Source: Bog-159 sp049511415
GTDB lineage: Bacteria; Acidobacteriota; Terriglobia; Bryobacterales; Bryobacteraceae
DNA: 64,000 nucleotides
Direction of reading: 5' to 3'
Assembly: GCA_049511415.1 (NCBI GenBank)
Contig: JBEKYC010000006.1
Coordinates: forward strand, 201,245 to 265,244
A program made the position numbers and the translations under genes. Shown here piece after piece: positions 17,535-26,052 of the stretch; the stretch's first letter is position 1, and the number at the start of each line of letters is the position of its first letter. The notes below the pieces were generated by a model. It searched no databases. It was given only the letters and a program-made list of their open reading frames with translations, and was not told where the DNA came from.

Positions 17535-19715
17535 ATGAAGCATATTCTCAATCTGACCTGCGCGGCATTGCTTGTGACATGCGGCCACATGGTAATGTTC
17601 GCGCAGTCCCCCACCAAGTCCGTAACCGCCGTCCCCCGCCTCGTGAAGTTCGGCGGAAAACTGGCCGACACCGGAGGCAAACCGTTGACCGGGGTCGTCG
17701 GAGTGACATTCTCCATCTATGAAACACAGGAGGGCGGAGCGCCGATCTGGATGGAATCCCAAAATATCGAGGCCGATGCCGCCGGTGAGTACACGGCTCT
17801 GCTCGGCTCTACCAAAAACGAAGGCATTCCCACCGAAATCTTTGGCTCCGGACAACGTTGGCTGGGCATCCAGCCGCAAGGCGAACCCGAGCGGCCGCGC
17901 ATCCTATTGACCAGCGTGCCGTACTCGCTCAAAGCCGTGGATGCGGAGACCTTGGGCGGACTCCCAGCCTCCGCGTATGCTTTGGCCGGCGCGACTGGAA
18001 TGAGTGCTGCCGGATCTGCCGGCCCGGCCGGCTCTTCCGCCATCGCTGCTCCACCATCCGCATCGCCCCGTCCCGCCAGCGCCCAGACAACTAACGTTAC
18101 CGGCACCGGCACCGCCGGCACCATCGCCGTCTGGAGCAGCAGCAGCAATCTGGCAAGTTCGGTGATCATCGAAAAAAGCGGCAATATCGGCATCGGCGTC
18201 ACCCCCGCCACGACCAAATTCGATGTCGTAAGCGCTGCCAACGCCATTTTCGGCCAGACCACCAGCGACACCGGCATAGGCGTCGGTGGCCAAACCACCG
18301 CCACCAGCGGCCAGACATTCGGCGTCGTGGGAGACTCCGTGAGCCCCACCGGCGGTGGCGTACAGGGCCAAAATAGCGCCACCACGGGCGTCGCCTTTGG
18401 CGTGACCGCAGTTACCTCCAGCGTCGCCGGGACCGGCGTGGCGGGCTTGGCCGAGGCGACCAGCGGCGAAAATTACGGCGTCGCCGGTCAGTCTAATAGC
18501 TCCGACGGCGTCGGCGCTTACGGCACCGCCACTGCCACCACCGGCAGCGCCATCGGCGTATATGGAGTCACCGCGAGCGACAGCGGATACGCTGTCTGGG
18601 GCGATGCGCAAGCCACCAGCGGAACCACTATCGGCGTCTACGGACAGGACGAAAGCACCACAGGTTACGGAGTCGAGGGCCAAGCCACAGCCACCTCCGG
18701 AGACACCGTTGGCGTCTACGGCAAGGCCGTCAGTACCACCGGAACCGGCGTGGAAGGCATAGCGATCGCGACAACTGGCGAAACCATCGCCGTCAACGGA
18801 GCGGATATGAGCAGTTCGGGAGCCGGTGTTAGTGGCACCAACTCTTCCACCACTGGCGAAACCTACGGCGTCATCGGTGCCACTCTCAGCGACTCTGGGA
18901 TCGGCATGTGGGGCGTCGGTACAGCCCCCAGCACACTAGGCGGCGAACTGGGATTCGCGCCTTTGGGCGTGTGGGGCGATACGCACTATTCCGACGCCAT
19001 CGGCGTCCTGGGAACTGCCGATGACGGTTACGCCATCGCGGCCTACAACAACGCTACCAATGTCCCCGCTATGTTTGTCGAGAATCAGGAAGATGGAAAT
19101 AGCTCTGCTACCGTTTTCGCCACCTACAGCGACTATGGCGGGTTCTGCGATATCTTTGTCAACGGCAATCTCTCCTGCAGCGGCTCGGTCGGCGGACACG
19201 CCGTCCTTTCCAATGGCCCTGGCGGTTCCCGCGACGTCGCCCTGTATTCCGTCCAGTCGCCGGAAAACTGGTTTGAAGATATGGGCGCCGGCCAGTTGCA
19301 CGGCGGCGCCGCCGTGGTCAAGCTCGATCCCGACTACGCCGAAACCGTCAACACCGGAATGGACTACCACGTCTTCCTGACGCCGAAGGGAGATTGCAAG
19401 GGTTTGTACGTCGCCAACGAATCCGCTACCAGCTTTGAAGTGCATGAGTTGGGTGGTGGAACTTCATCCATCGCCTTCGATTACCGCATCGTGGCGCGCC
19501 GCAAAGGCTTCGAGAATGTCCGCATGGCCGATCTGACCGGAAAGATCGCCAGGGGACCCAGCCGGAAAATAGCAACAGGCGCGCACGCCGTCCGCACCAT
19601 GCCGCGTTTCGCCAAGCCGGCGGCCGATCCGGTCCGCCCGGCCCGCAAGCCGTCATCCCTCGCAGTTAAGCCGGTCCGCCTTGCCGCCGGGTCTCCGGCT
19701 CCGCTATCGCGCTGA
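17535..19715 (+). CDS. Secreted protein with eight 26-residue Gly/Thr-rich repeats
   Basis: A 726-residue protein with a signal peptide (MKHILNLTCAALLVTCGHMVMFAQ) and a good GGAGA ribosome site. The N-terminal module (LVKFGGKLADTGGKPLTG, VTFSIYETQEGGAPIW, VPYSLKAVDAETLGGLPASAYAL) recurs in acidobacterial surface proteins. A region of eight 26-residue repeats follows (nt 18270-18893), likely an extended beta-structure. The C-terminal module (DIFVNGNLSCSGSV, DYHVFLTPKGDCKGLYVAN, IAFDYRIVARRKGFENVR) resembles tail-spike-like ends. A Pro/Arg/Lys-rich tail closes the protein. A surface or adhesive role is likely but not shown. Confidence 0.75.
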   Translation: MKHILNLTCAALLVTCGHMVMFAQSPTKSVTAVPRLVKFGGKLADTGGKPLTGVVGVTFSIYETQEGGAPIWMESQNIEADAAGEYTALLGSTKNEGIPTEIFGSGQRWLGIQPQGEPERPRILLTSVPYSLKAVDAETLGGLPASAYALAGATGMSAAGSAGPAGSSAIAAPPSASPRPASAQTTNVTGTGTAGTIAVWSSSSNLASSVIIEKSGNIGIGVTPATTKFDVVSAANAIFGQTTSDTGIGVGGQTTATSGQTFGVVGDSVSPTGGGVQGQNSATTGVAFGVTAVTSSVAGTGVAGLAEATSGENYGVAGQSNSSDGVGAYGTATATTGSAIGVYGVTASDSGYAVWGDAQATSGTTIGVYGQDESTTGYGVEGQATATSGDTVGVYGKAVSTTGTGVEGIAIATTGETIAVNGADMSSSGAGVSGTNSSTTGETYGVIGATLSDSGIGMWGVGTAPSTLGGELGFAPLGVWGDTHYSDAIGVLGTADDGYAIAAYNNATNVPAMFVENQEDGNSSATVFATYSDYGGFCDIFVNGNLSCSGSVGGHAVLSNGPGGSRDVALYSVQSPENWFEDMGAGQLHGGAAVVKLDPDYAETVNTGMDYHVFLTPKGDCKGLYVANESATSFEVHELGGGTSSIAFDYRIVARRKGFENVRMADLTGKIARGPSRKIATGAHAVRTMPRFAKPAADPVRPARKPSSLAVKPVRLAAGSPAPLSR
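18270..18893 (+). repeat. Eight tandem 78-bp units encoding 26-residue repeats
   Basis: Eight consecutive units of exactly 78 bp start at codon ACC 18270. The protein pattern per unit is x-G-x-G-V-x-G, then A-T-x-G-x-T, then G-V-x-G and a short Ser/Thr-rich end. Units are diverged at the DNA level but keep the period exactly. A ninth, partial unit (SGIGMWG) begins at 18894. Confidence 0.85.
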
Positions 19716-19741
19716 TCCATTTTCGCAGGTAGCCATTCTGT

Positions 19742-19761
19742 GGGAGGGCTTTAGCCCTCCC
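19742..19761. terminator. Hairpin between convergent genes
   Basis: GGGAGGGCT and AGCCCTCCC form a perfect inverted repeat with almost no spacer, so the physical loop must take in a few bases of each arm. It lies between the 3' ends of the repeat protein gene (19715) and the aspartic protease gene (19798), where it could end transcription from both sides. There is no strong T-tract. Confidence 0.55.
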
Positions 19762-19797
19762 TAGGCTCCGGACCGTAGAACCGGACGAAGCTCCGCA

Positions 19798-20994
19798 TTA
19801 AATCAGCCGGCGCATCTTCAAGCCAACCGTGAGCTTTTGCGTTCCGCGCTCGATCGCAAGCCCATACTCCCGATCCCCCGACTCGAACATCTCTCGGATC
19901 TGCGTCAGAGTCAGTTCGGCCGCGCGCTTGCCATCAATCGCCAGAAGTACGTCCCCTCCCCGCAGGCCGGCGTCCTCAGCCGCCGAATGCTTAACGACAC
20001 CCCGCACGACGAAACGATGAAAATCGGGGGGAACGGTCACCAGTTGTAGTCCGCTCAGGTCACCGCGAAATGGCCGATCGGCTGGGATCTCCGGCGTCAG
20101 GAATATGCGGCTGTGCGCATAATCGTACGCCACCCGAAAGCGTTCCAGTATGGCGGTTCCGATAATCCCGTCGATATGCGGGTCGTCCAGGACGCCGGTG
20201 CCATCCAGAGTGAATACCGCAATCGGTTCAGCGAAAGTGAATGGAGCCATCCGCAAAAATGCGATTCGTCCTGCTTTCATCTCCATCTTGCCGCCGACTG
20301 CCTCCACCAGCGGCAGATCGATGCGTTCCCCGGTTTGTAGAAGCTCTGGATACCGCTCGATAAATGGTTTGCTGAAAAGAACCGCCCCCCTCGCCAACCC
20401 GCTATCCAACACAAAGCGGCCACCGGCTGTTCCTCCACCCGGCAGGCCAATCTCGGCGCGCACATACGGTACGTTGCCGTTAAGAGTTACGGGCACCTCC
20501 ACGGACCCCGCTACAGGAGTAAAGGTACTGGCATCCAGAAAGCGAATCCGTTTTGCGCCGTAGTCAACTTCCACCACCTGCGGCGCAAATGCACCCACAC
20601 TTAGAATGCCATCGGTCGCGTGGCCGGCCTGCGTGGCGATGTAATCGACGGACAAAACGGCCATGCTCTGGTTCTTCAGCTCGATCGGACCAATGCCGAC
20701 GCTCACACCCGACGCAATCGGCATTGTCTCGCTTCCGCCCCTCCCCGGCCCGGCGGCTTGAATTGAATCACCCGTCACCAGTTTCAGGCGTTGCGCCGCG
20801 GAGGGAGAAATGATCGAAACCGACGCGCCCGTATCCAAAACAAAGGGCGTAGGATCGGAACCATTAATTCTCACCTCGATGTAAACCAGGCCACCAACCG
20901 GCTCACAGGCTATCGAATATTCGGCCGGACCAGCCAATGCGCAACCACCGAGAGCCAGCCACAGCACTCTTGTAATCAAACCTGAAATCCTCAT
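19798..20994 (-). CDS. Bilobed retropepsin-like aspartic protease with C-terminal PDZ domain
   Basis: A 398-residue envelope protein. The N-terminal hydrophobic segment ends LGGC (Cys about 18), a possible lipobox. Two aspartic-protease lobes are visible: FVLDTGASVSIISP with Asp about 54, and FVLDSGLARGAVLF with Asp about 197. A DGIIGTAILERF strand typical of the fold occurs near 275. A PDZ domain (about 325-395: VVKHSAAEDAGLRGGDVLLAIDG) ends the protein. Families of this type are predicted periplasmic or outer-membrane proteases. The gene lies 10 bp downstream of the XRE regulator with an AAAGGAT ribosome site, so it is the last gene of that operon. Confidence 0.85.
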   Translation of the reverse strand: MRISGLITRVLWLALGGCALAGPAEYSIACEPVGGLVYIEVRINGSDPTPFVLDTGASVSIISPSAAQRLKLVTGDSIQAAGPGRGGSETMPIASGVSVGIGPIELKNQSMAVLSVDYIATQAGHATDGILSVGAFAPQVVEVDYGAKRIRFLDASTFTPVAGSVEVPVTLNGNVPYVRAEIGLPGGGTAGGRFVLDSGLARGAVLFSKPFIERYPELLQTGERIDLPLVEAVGGKMEMKAGRIAFLRMAPFTFAEPIAVFTLDGTGVLDDPHIDGIIGTAILERFRVAYDYAHSRIFLTPEIPADRPFRGDLSGLQLVTVPPDFHRFVVRGVVKHSAAEDAGLRGGDVLLAIDGKRAAELTLTQIREMFESGDREYGLAIERGTQKLTVGLKMRRLI

Positions 20995-21004
20995 GGTTTA
21001 TCCT

Positions 21005-21241
21005 TTATTTACTGACCGGCGTGGCCCGTCGCTTATCAAGGGCGGTGCTCACGTCATCTAGGAAGATCTGCTCGACGGGCATTCCGAAAAGTCTCCCGAT
21101 CGCCAGCGCCAGCGGAAGACTCGGATCGTAACGCCCGGACTCGATTGCATGGATCGTCTGGCGCGACACATTCAGCCGGTCCCCGAGTTCCACCTTGGTC
21201 CAACCGCGCGCAGACCGCAGCTCTTCAACGCGGTTTTTCAT
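21005..21241 (-). CDS. XRE-family HTH transcriptional regulator
   Basis: A 78-residue DNA-binding protein consisting almost entirely of one helix-turn-helix: NRVEELRSARGWTKVELGDRLNVSRQTIHAIESGRYDPSLPLALAIGRLFG, followed by PVEQIF. The start at ATG 21241 is set by a 4-bp ATGA overlap with the stop of the upstream membrane gene. A longer frame upstream encodes the overlapping gene's antisense-like sequence and is not used. It resembles the short regulators of COG1476. The inverted repeats in the operon's promoter are candidate autoregulatory operators. Confidence 0.93.
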   Translation of the reverse strand: MKNRVEELRSARGWTKVELGDRLNVSRQTIHAIESGRYDPSLPLALAIGRLFGMPVEQIFLDDVSTALDKRRATPVSK

Positions 21242-21642
21242 AAATGCAGGAGGCGCTTCACGACGCGCCATAGGATCATGGCGAAAGCCATTCCAGGCCA
21301 TACCCACCACATCGACAAGTGTGGAAAACCGGCCAGTTCAAAGAAGCCGTAGGCCAGTGTCCAGATTCCGGTTGCGGCAGCCGCCACCGCAAAATACTCC
21401 GCCACCGTCCGCCGCAGATATTCATCGATACGCAGGAAATGGCGCACCGCGCTGGCCGACATCAGAAGGATGCCGGCGCATGGCGCTATCAGCAACAGGA
21501 TCCGCGAGGAAGGATGCGCCGCTGCGCGAGCATAAGGGATGCAGATCCAAACGGCCAGCAAATAGAAGGCGAGACCCGCCGTATACTCAAATAGGTAGCG
21601 CCTGCTCCAAATCCTAAATACTCCACCACTGCTTATTGGCAT
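21238..21642 (-). CDS. Small multi-pass membrane protein
   Basis: A 134-residue protein with about four hydrophobic segments: FEYTAGLAFYLLAVWICIPY, SRILLLIAPCAGILLMSAS, YFAVAAAATGIWTLAYGFFELA and WWVWPGMAFAMILWRVV. Charged residues lie in the loops. ATG 21642 is preferred over the longer frame because it has a GGAGAG ribosome site. The family is not recognised. Small membrane proteins are often paired with XRE regulators of this kind, and here the pair overlaps by 4 bp. A promoter with near-consensus boxes lies just upstream. The role could be sensing or modulating the regulator; this is inference. Confidence 0.8.
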   Translation of the reverse strand: MPISSGGVFRIWSRRYLFEYTAGLAFYLLAVWICIPYARAAAHPSSRILLLIAPCAGILLMSASAVRHFLRIDEYLRRTVAEYFAVAAAATGIWTLAYGFFELAGFPHLSMWWVWPGMAFAMILWRVVKRLLHL

Positions 21643-21647
21643 AATCT

Positions 21648-21716
21648 CTCCGCGTAAAGGTTCCTTTACATTTATACATCGGACGGACCGAAACGTCAAG
21701 TCCCCTTTACGCGGAG
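21648..21716 (-). promoter_or_regulatory. Sigma70-type promoter with operator-like inverted repeats
   Basis: On the minus strand, TTGACG (21694-21699) and TATAAA (21671-21676) are separated by exactly 17 bp, a near-consensus promoter 28 bp before the membrane-protein start. CTCCGCGTAAAGG (21648-21660) and CCTTTACGCGGAG (21704-21716) form a perfect 13-bp inverted repeat flanking the promoter. The TAAAGG half-site recurs as CCTTTA at 21662-21667, giving TAAAGG-TT-CCTTTA just downstream of the -10 box. This layout fits a dimeric repressor bound over its own promoter; the XRE protein of the operon is the obvious candidate. Confidence 0.75.
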
Positions 21717-21728
21717 ATTACACCGTTC

Positions 21729-23315
21729 TTACCGGATCGGGATCCGGTAAGCAATTCCAAATGCCGGCCGCACCGCCCAGTTCCGCACCGTCGGCGGCGT
21801 CACGGTAGTGCCCGTGGGAAAAACTTCGCCGACATAGTATCCCCCCGTGTACTGCTGATATCGTCCGTCGTGGAATCCAGCCATGATCGAGAACCTCTGA
21901 ATGCCCAACGAAAAGCCCTCGAAGAACTCCCCTTCCGTAGTCCCGTTGTTCGGGTTGATGTCCACGCCCGCGACCGGACCGAACGACCACAGGTACCCCA
22001 GCTTATGCACCGGCGATCCGTTCTTGACCCAGTGCGGCAGGAAGTTCACCCAACGCCATTCCACGAACACCCCGGGCATGAACTGATACCAAGATTTCGA
22101 CGTGTCCGCCAGAACTGTATTCGGGCCGCATGGGGTAGTCGCAGGGGTCGGGCACGCCGACTGTTGCGCCGGAGTCCACGGGGACGTAACCGATCCCACC
22201 TGCCGCCCGCCTAACAGCGAGAAAATTGTCCCCGCCGAGATGTCCACGTGCGGCAGACCCTCGTAGTACGCGGTGAAAACGATATTGTCGAACGCCTGGT
22301 TGTTGGAGATCGCATCTTTGCATGTGACCGTCTCCGTCACCGTTTTCCCCGAGAAATAAGCCATCGGCAATATTTGACTGGTCAACGGAGATTTCTCGTC
22401 CAAGCCCCACAGGAAATCGTAAAGCTGCCGCATGCTTTTGCGCCTGGAGTTCTCGTCCTTTAGGGCCTCCGCCGCCGTTGTTACCTCTGCGGTAAGCCTG
22501 ACGATGAGATCCATATCCGCGGCGATCCTTTGCTGCTCGCTCGGCGGAGCGCCGGTCGCGTAAGCCAGCAGGCGGACGCGCAGGTCGTTCAATCGGCTTC
22601 CAAAACTCGCGTAGTCGGGCAACGGAGCCACCAAGGCCGCGGCCGTCTTGCTTTTCAAATCCTCGATCGCCGCTATTGCGGCGGGGTCATTCGGATACGA
22701 ATAGCTCTTGTCCGCCTGCAACGCTTTCAAGTACGCGTGGTACGCGTCGTCGGGATTGTTGATGTCTCTCGCGACCGCTCCCAGGTCCGCCTCGATCTGT
22801 GCCAGCGTCGAAAGCCGCGCGCCTCTTTCTGCCGGCGGAAACCGCGCCGCCGCTTCGGCCGCGGCATTAAACTGCCCGCCTTGCAAAACATTGGCAGTCG
22901 CCTGGAGCGCTCCAATCCCAGCCCCCGCCGTCAATAACGCTGCAATGTTCGCACTCAAATCCCGCGTCGGCGCCGCCGGAGTTGCCGCCACCGTGCATTG
23001 CAGAAATGGGGAGCTCTGCTGCAGCACCACCGCCGCCTCGCCGCGCGGCTTCTCCTTCAGGAAGATGAACGGCTTCACCTGCACATCCCAGTGCGCGTGC
23101 GGCATCCACGGCCCGGCATCGCTGTTCGGCTGCGGCGTGCCGCCGAGATAGATGGTCACTTTGCAGCGATCTGCCGATTTGTATTCGTCACACTCGGGCC
23201 ACAGTTTGACCTTGTCCGGAATCTGCTTCGACGGCACGCCCCGGATTGTCTCCGGATCGTCCGCGAACGCCGTTCCGGCTGATAGCAACGCAATCCACAA
23301 CCACACTTTTGACAT
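21729..23315 (-). CDS. Large secreted hypothetical protein
   Basis: A 528-residue protein. The start at ATG 23315 is chosen because a GGAGGG ribosome site precedes it and the N-terminus is a signal peptide (SKVWLWIALLSAGTAFA). The longer frame upstream has no such support. The body holds a segment with three Cys (WPECDEYKSADRCKV), a helical mid-section with many Ala and Leu, and a C-terminal beta-rich half (VFVEWRWVNFLPHW, WSFGPVAGVDINPNNG, FGIAYRIPI) that looks like an outer-membrane or porin-type domain. No family is recognised. It is divergent from the M61 peptidase gene. Confidence 0.7.
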   Translation of the reverse strand: MSKVWLWIALLSAGTAFADDPETIRGVPSKQIPDKVKLWPECDEYKSADRCKVTIYLGGTPQPNSDAGPWMPHAHWDVQVKPFIFLKEKPRGEAAVVLQQSSPFLQCTVAATPAAPTRDLSANIAALLTAGAGIGALQATANVLQGGQFNAAAEAAARFPPAERGARLSTLAQIEADLGAVARDINNPDDAYHAYLKALQADKSYSYPNDPAAIAAIEDLKSKTAAALVAPLPDYASFGSRLNDLRVRLLAYATGAPPSEQQRIAADMDLIVRLTAEVTTAAEALKDENSRRKSMRQLYDFLWGLDEKSPLTSQILPMAYFSGKTVTETVTCKDAISNNQAFDNIVFTAYYEGLPHVDISAGTIFSLLGGRQVGSVTSPWTPAQQSACPTPATTPCGPNTVLADTSKSWYQFMPGVFVEWRWVNFLPHWVKNGSPVHKLGYLWSFGPVAGVDINPNNGTTEGEFFEGFSLGIQRFSIMAGFHDGRYQQYTGGYYVGEVFPTGTTVTPPTVRNWAVRPAFGIAYRIPIR

Positions 23316-23514
23316 TTCGACCAACCCTCCTGCATCTATAAGCGGATAACCGGCCGAAAACGGGACAAGAAACATGTGCTGCCGGGGGAACAGCCGCGAA
23401 GCAATCGCCCGCTGCGCGTCCCACATGTTGCTTGCCCCGCGCGTTCTAATGTCTGGTACGCTACCTCGTAGCTCGAATCCGTCGGGCGCTAATCCCGGAA
23501 AGGAACCGCCGCGC

Positions 23515-25377
23515 ATGCGCAGCCGCCAATACGTTTCGTCGATGCTCCTCTTTGCAGCGTCCGCTCTCGCCCAGAAGTTGCCTATCCAAATCACTGCGGA
23601 CCTTTCCGCGGCTCCCCGCAAGCTGCTCCACGCCGAAATCGATATTCCCGTTTCCCCTGGACCCCTGGTGCTCACGACACCGAAGTGGATCCCCGGCGCG
23701 CACAGTCCCCATGGCCCGGTCGCGGACATCACCGGCGTCGTCTTTACGGCGGATGGAAAAACCCTGTCCTGGCGGCGTGACGATATCGAGCTTTACGAGT
23801 TCCACCTGACAGTTCCTGCCGGCGTCACTTCCGTCCATGCGCATCTGGACTCCATCGCCGCCTCGAACACCAACAACATCGCGGTCCTCGAATGGGAAAA
23901 ACTGATGCTGTATCCCACCGGCATTCCGGTGCGCCAGATTCCCATCCAACCCTCCGTAAATGTGCCCGCCGGCTGGGGAATCGGCACTTCACTGACACCC
24001 ATCTCCCCGTATGATCCGCGGCATCCGGCCGGCGGCCTGGTCCGCTATGCCGCGACTACCGTCGAGATGCTGGAGGATTCGCCCATCATGACCGGGCGCT
24101 ACTTTCGCGAATACCCGCTCGCGCCCGAAGTCACGCCCAAACACTACATCGATCTGGTCGGCGAAGCGCCCGAAGACGTGGAGATCCGTGCCACCGTGCT
24201 CGAGCACTGGTCCGGTCTGATCCGCGAGGCGGGCGCCATGTACGGCGCTCCGCACTATCGTAGCTATCACTTCCTCCTCGCGCTCCGCGGCACTCGCGGC
24301 GGTGGCGGCCTGGAACATCACGAATCTTCCGACAACAGCCTGCCCGAGCGCGCCCTGACCACCGACGACAACGAAATGGCCGCCGGCGACCTCCTGCCGC
24401 ATGAGTTCACCCACTCCTGGAATGGCAAATATCGCCGCCCCGCCGGGCTGGCGACCCCCGACTTCGCCACTCCCATGAAAGGCGATCTGCTATGGATTTA
24501 TGAAGGCCTCACCGACTACCTCGGTGCCGTGCTGGCAGCCCGCTGTGGAGCCATTTCGCCGCAGCACTTCCGCGAGTCCATGGCACTCGATGCCGCCAAT
24601 ATGGACGCCACCTCCGGCCGCGCCTGGCGCAGTATCGGAGACACCGCCATAGCCGCCTCCGTGCTGCACGGCGGCGACACCTGGGCCAACTGGCGGCGCA
24701 GCGTGGACTACTACCCGGAAGGCAAGCTGCTCTGGCTGGATGTCGATACCACCATCCGCAAGCTCTCCGGCAACCAGAAGAACTTGCGCGATTTCATGTC
24801 CGTCTTTCTCAACCAAGGCGGCGGGATCGCCCCCTCCGTGGTTCCCTACGACTTCAACGAAATTGTGAACGACCTGAATGCGGTGGTCAAGCACGACTGG
24901 GCCGGCTTCTTAAACGACCGTGTCAACGGCATCCATCCCCAAGCCAATGTGGAGGGCATCGAGCAGGGCGGCTACCGTTTGGTTTATACCGACAAACCCA
25001 CCGACTTCGAGAAAGCCTCCTCCGCTTTGCGCAGCGCCGTTAAGGACGTCTGGTTCTCCCTCGGCATCGCTCTCGAAACCGACGGCGCCATCTCGGACGT
25101 GCGTGTAGGTGGTCCCGCGGATAAAGCCGGATTCGTTCCGGGAGAGAAGATCATGGCGGTCAACGGAAAGGTCTTTTCGAAGGAAGCGTTGCATGCGGCC
25201 ATCCGGCAGAGCCAAACCGCGGCCGCGCCCATGCGATTCATCCTGCAGAACGAAACGCTGGTCAACCTGGTGGACGTAGACTATCACGATGGCGAACGCT
25301 ATCCCACCTTGGTGCGCACCGAGGGCACACCCGCCTATCTCGACGACATCGCCAAACCTCTCGCCGCGCCGCGCTGA
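23515..25377 (+). CDS. M61-family (glycyl aminopeptidase-like) metallopeptidase with PDZ domain
   Basis: A 620-residue exported peptidase. ATG 23515 has an AGGAA ribosome site and a signal peptide (VSSMLLFAASALAQ). The zinc motif HEFTHSWNGKYRRP (His about 296 and 300) and the downstream Glu in YEGLTDYLG (about 330) fit M61. The region before it contains GGGLEHHESSDNSL, also typical. A C-terminal PDZ domain (about 500-590: AISDVRVGGPADKAGFVPGE) is normal for the family. It likely cleaves small N-terminal residues from peptides in the periplasm. The start codon is 200 bp from the divergent secreted-protein gene. Confidence 0.92.
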   Translation: MRSRQYVSSMLLFAASALAQKLPIQITADLSAAPRKLLHAEIDIPVSPGPLVLTTPKWIPGAHSPHGPVADITGVVFTADGKTLSWRRDDIELYEFHLTVPAGVTSVHAHLDSIAASNTNNIAVLEWEKLMLYPTGIPVRQIPIQPSVNVPAGWGIGTSLTPISPYDPRHPAGGLVRYAATTVEMLEDSPIMTGRYFREYPLAPEVTPKHYIDLVGEAPEDVEIRATVLEHWSGLIREAGAMYGAPHYRSYHFLLALRGTRGGGGLEHHESSDNSLPERALTTDDNEMAAGDLLPHEFTHSWNGKYRRPAGLATPDFATPMKGDLLWIYEGLTDYLGAVLAARCGAISPQHFRESMALDAANMDATSGRAWRSIGDTAIAASVLHGGDTWANWRRSVDYYPEGKLLWLDVDTTIRKLSGNQKNLRDFMSVFLNQGGGIAPSVVPYDFNEIVNDLNAVVKHDWAGFLNDRVNGIHPQANVEGIEQGGYRLVYTDKPTDFEKASSALRSAVKDVWFSLGIALETDGAISDVRVGGPADKAGFVPGEKIMAVNGKVFSKEALHAAIRQSQTAAAPMRFILQNETLVNLVDVDYHDGERYPTLVRTEGTPAYLDDIAKPLAAPR

Positions 25378-25392
25378 CACCCGTCAAAACAA

Positions 25393-25423
25393 AAGCTCCA
25401 CCGCATCTGTTGCGGTGGAGCTT
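25393..25423 (-). terminator. Intrinsic terminator of the small secreted-protein gene
   Basis: AAGCTCCACCGCA and TGCGGTGGAGCTT form a perfect 13-bp stem with a 5-base loop between two convergent genes. Read on the minus strand, the stem is followed by a T-rich run (TTTTGTTTTG), so it is a classic intrinsic terminator for the gene at 25444. Read on the plus strand it may also slow transcription from the peptidase gene. Confidence 0.85.
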
Positions 25424-25443
25424 GGCCGGTTCCATACGCACTC

Positions 25444-25872
25444 TTAACGGACGCTCAGCGCGGGCAGGATCACCGCCGCCATGGCTGGGCTGCCACTCTC
25501 GGTCAGTTCCCGCTCCAGTTTGGACGCCGCCACATGCCCGCAAACCGCGTTGGTCTTCACCTCAGCCAGGAAGTAGCGATCGCCGATCTGGTGGAACACG
25601 ACGACGTTCTTGTCCGTCGCCCGCCGGTAGCCGCTCTCGGTGCCCGGCGCCAGCAACAGGATCTGCTTGTGGGTTTCCACATTTTCGATCGCCATCACGT
25701 CGCGGCCGCTGGAAGCCGTCGACATGGTGTACGAACCGGCCGGCAGCGTAGTGCCCTGCACGGTGAATGCGAACGGGATGTCGGCAGTCGCCTTGGTTTG
25801 TGCCCGCAGGCCGCTGGCACTCGACAGCGCAACCGCGCCGACGGTCAGGATCATGCTCGTTAACGTTTTCAT
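25444..25872 (-). CDS. Small secreted beta-rich hypothetical protein
   Basis: A 142-residue protein with a signal peptide (LTSMILTVGAVALSSASGLRAQ). ATG 25872 is chosen for the GGAG ribosome site. The mature protein begins KATADIPFAFTVQGTTLPAGSYTM, a pattern seen in many short acidobacterial exported proteins of unknown role. It continues with beta-strand-like segments (DVMAIENVETHKQILLL, VVFHQIGDRYFLAEV). It ends near the intrinsic terminator at 25393. It is abundant as a family in the phylum, but no function can be assigned. Confidence 0.75.
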   Translation of the reverse strand: MKTLTSMILTVGAVALSSASGLRAQTKATADIPFAFTVQGTTLPAGSYTMSTASSGRDVMAIENVETHKQILLLAPGTESGYRRATDKNVVVFHQIGDRYFLAEVKTNAVCGHVAASKLERELTESGSPAMAAVILPALSVR

Positions 25873-26052
25873 TTTCGTATCTCCTCTGTCTAGCTCCCGA
25901 TGCGCCTCTCGCTCGGTGGCTGACGCCGCACATAAAGGCAACTCCAGCGCCAAACCGCGCTGCAATGCTAATGCAGCACTTACACATTCGACACGGCCGC
26001 CAAAGGGAACCTCCAGGTGAATCCGGTAACCAAAAGGTGAAAAATAGAAGAT

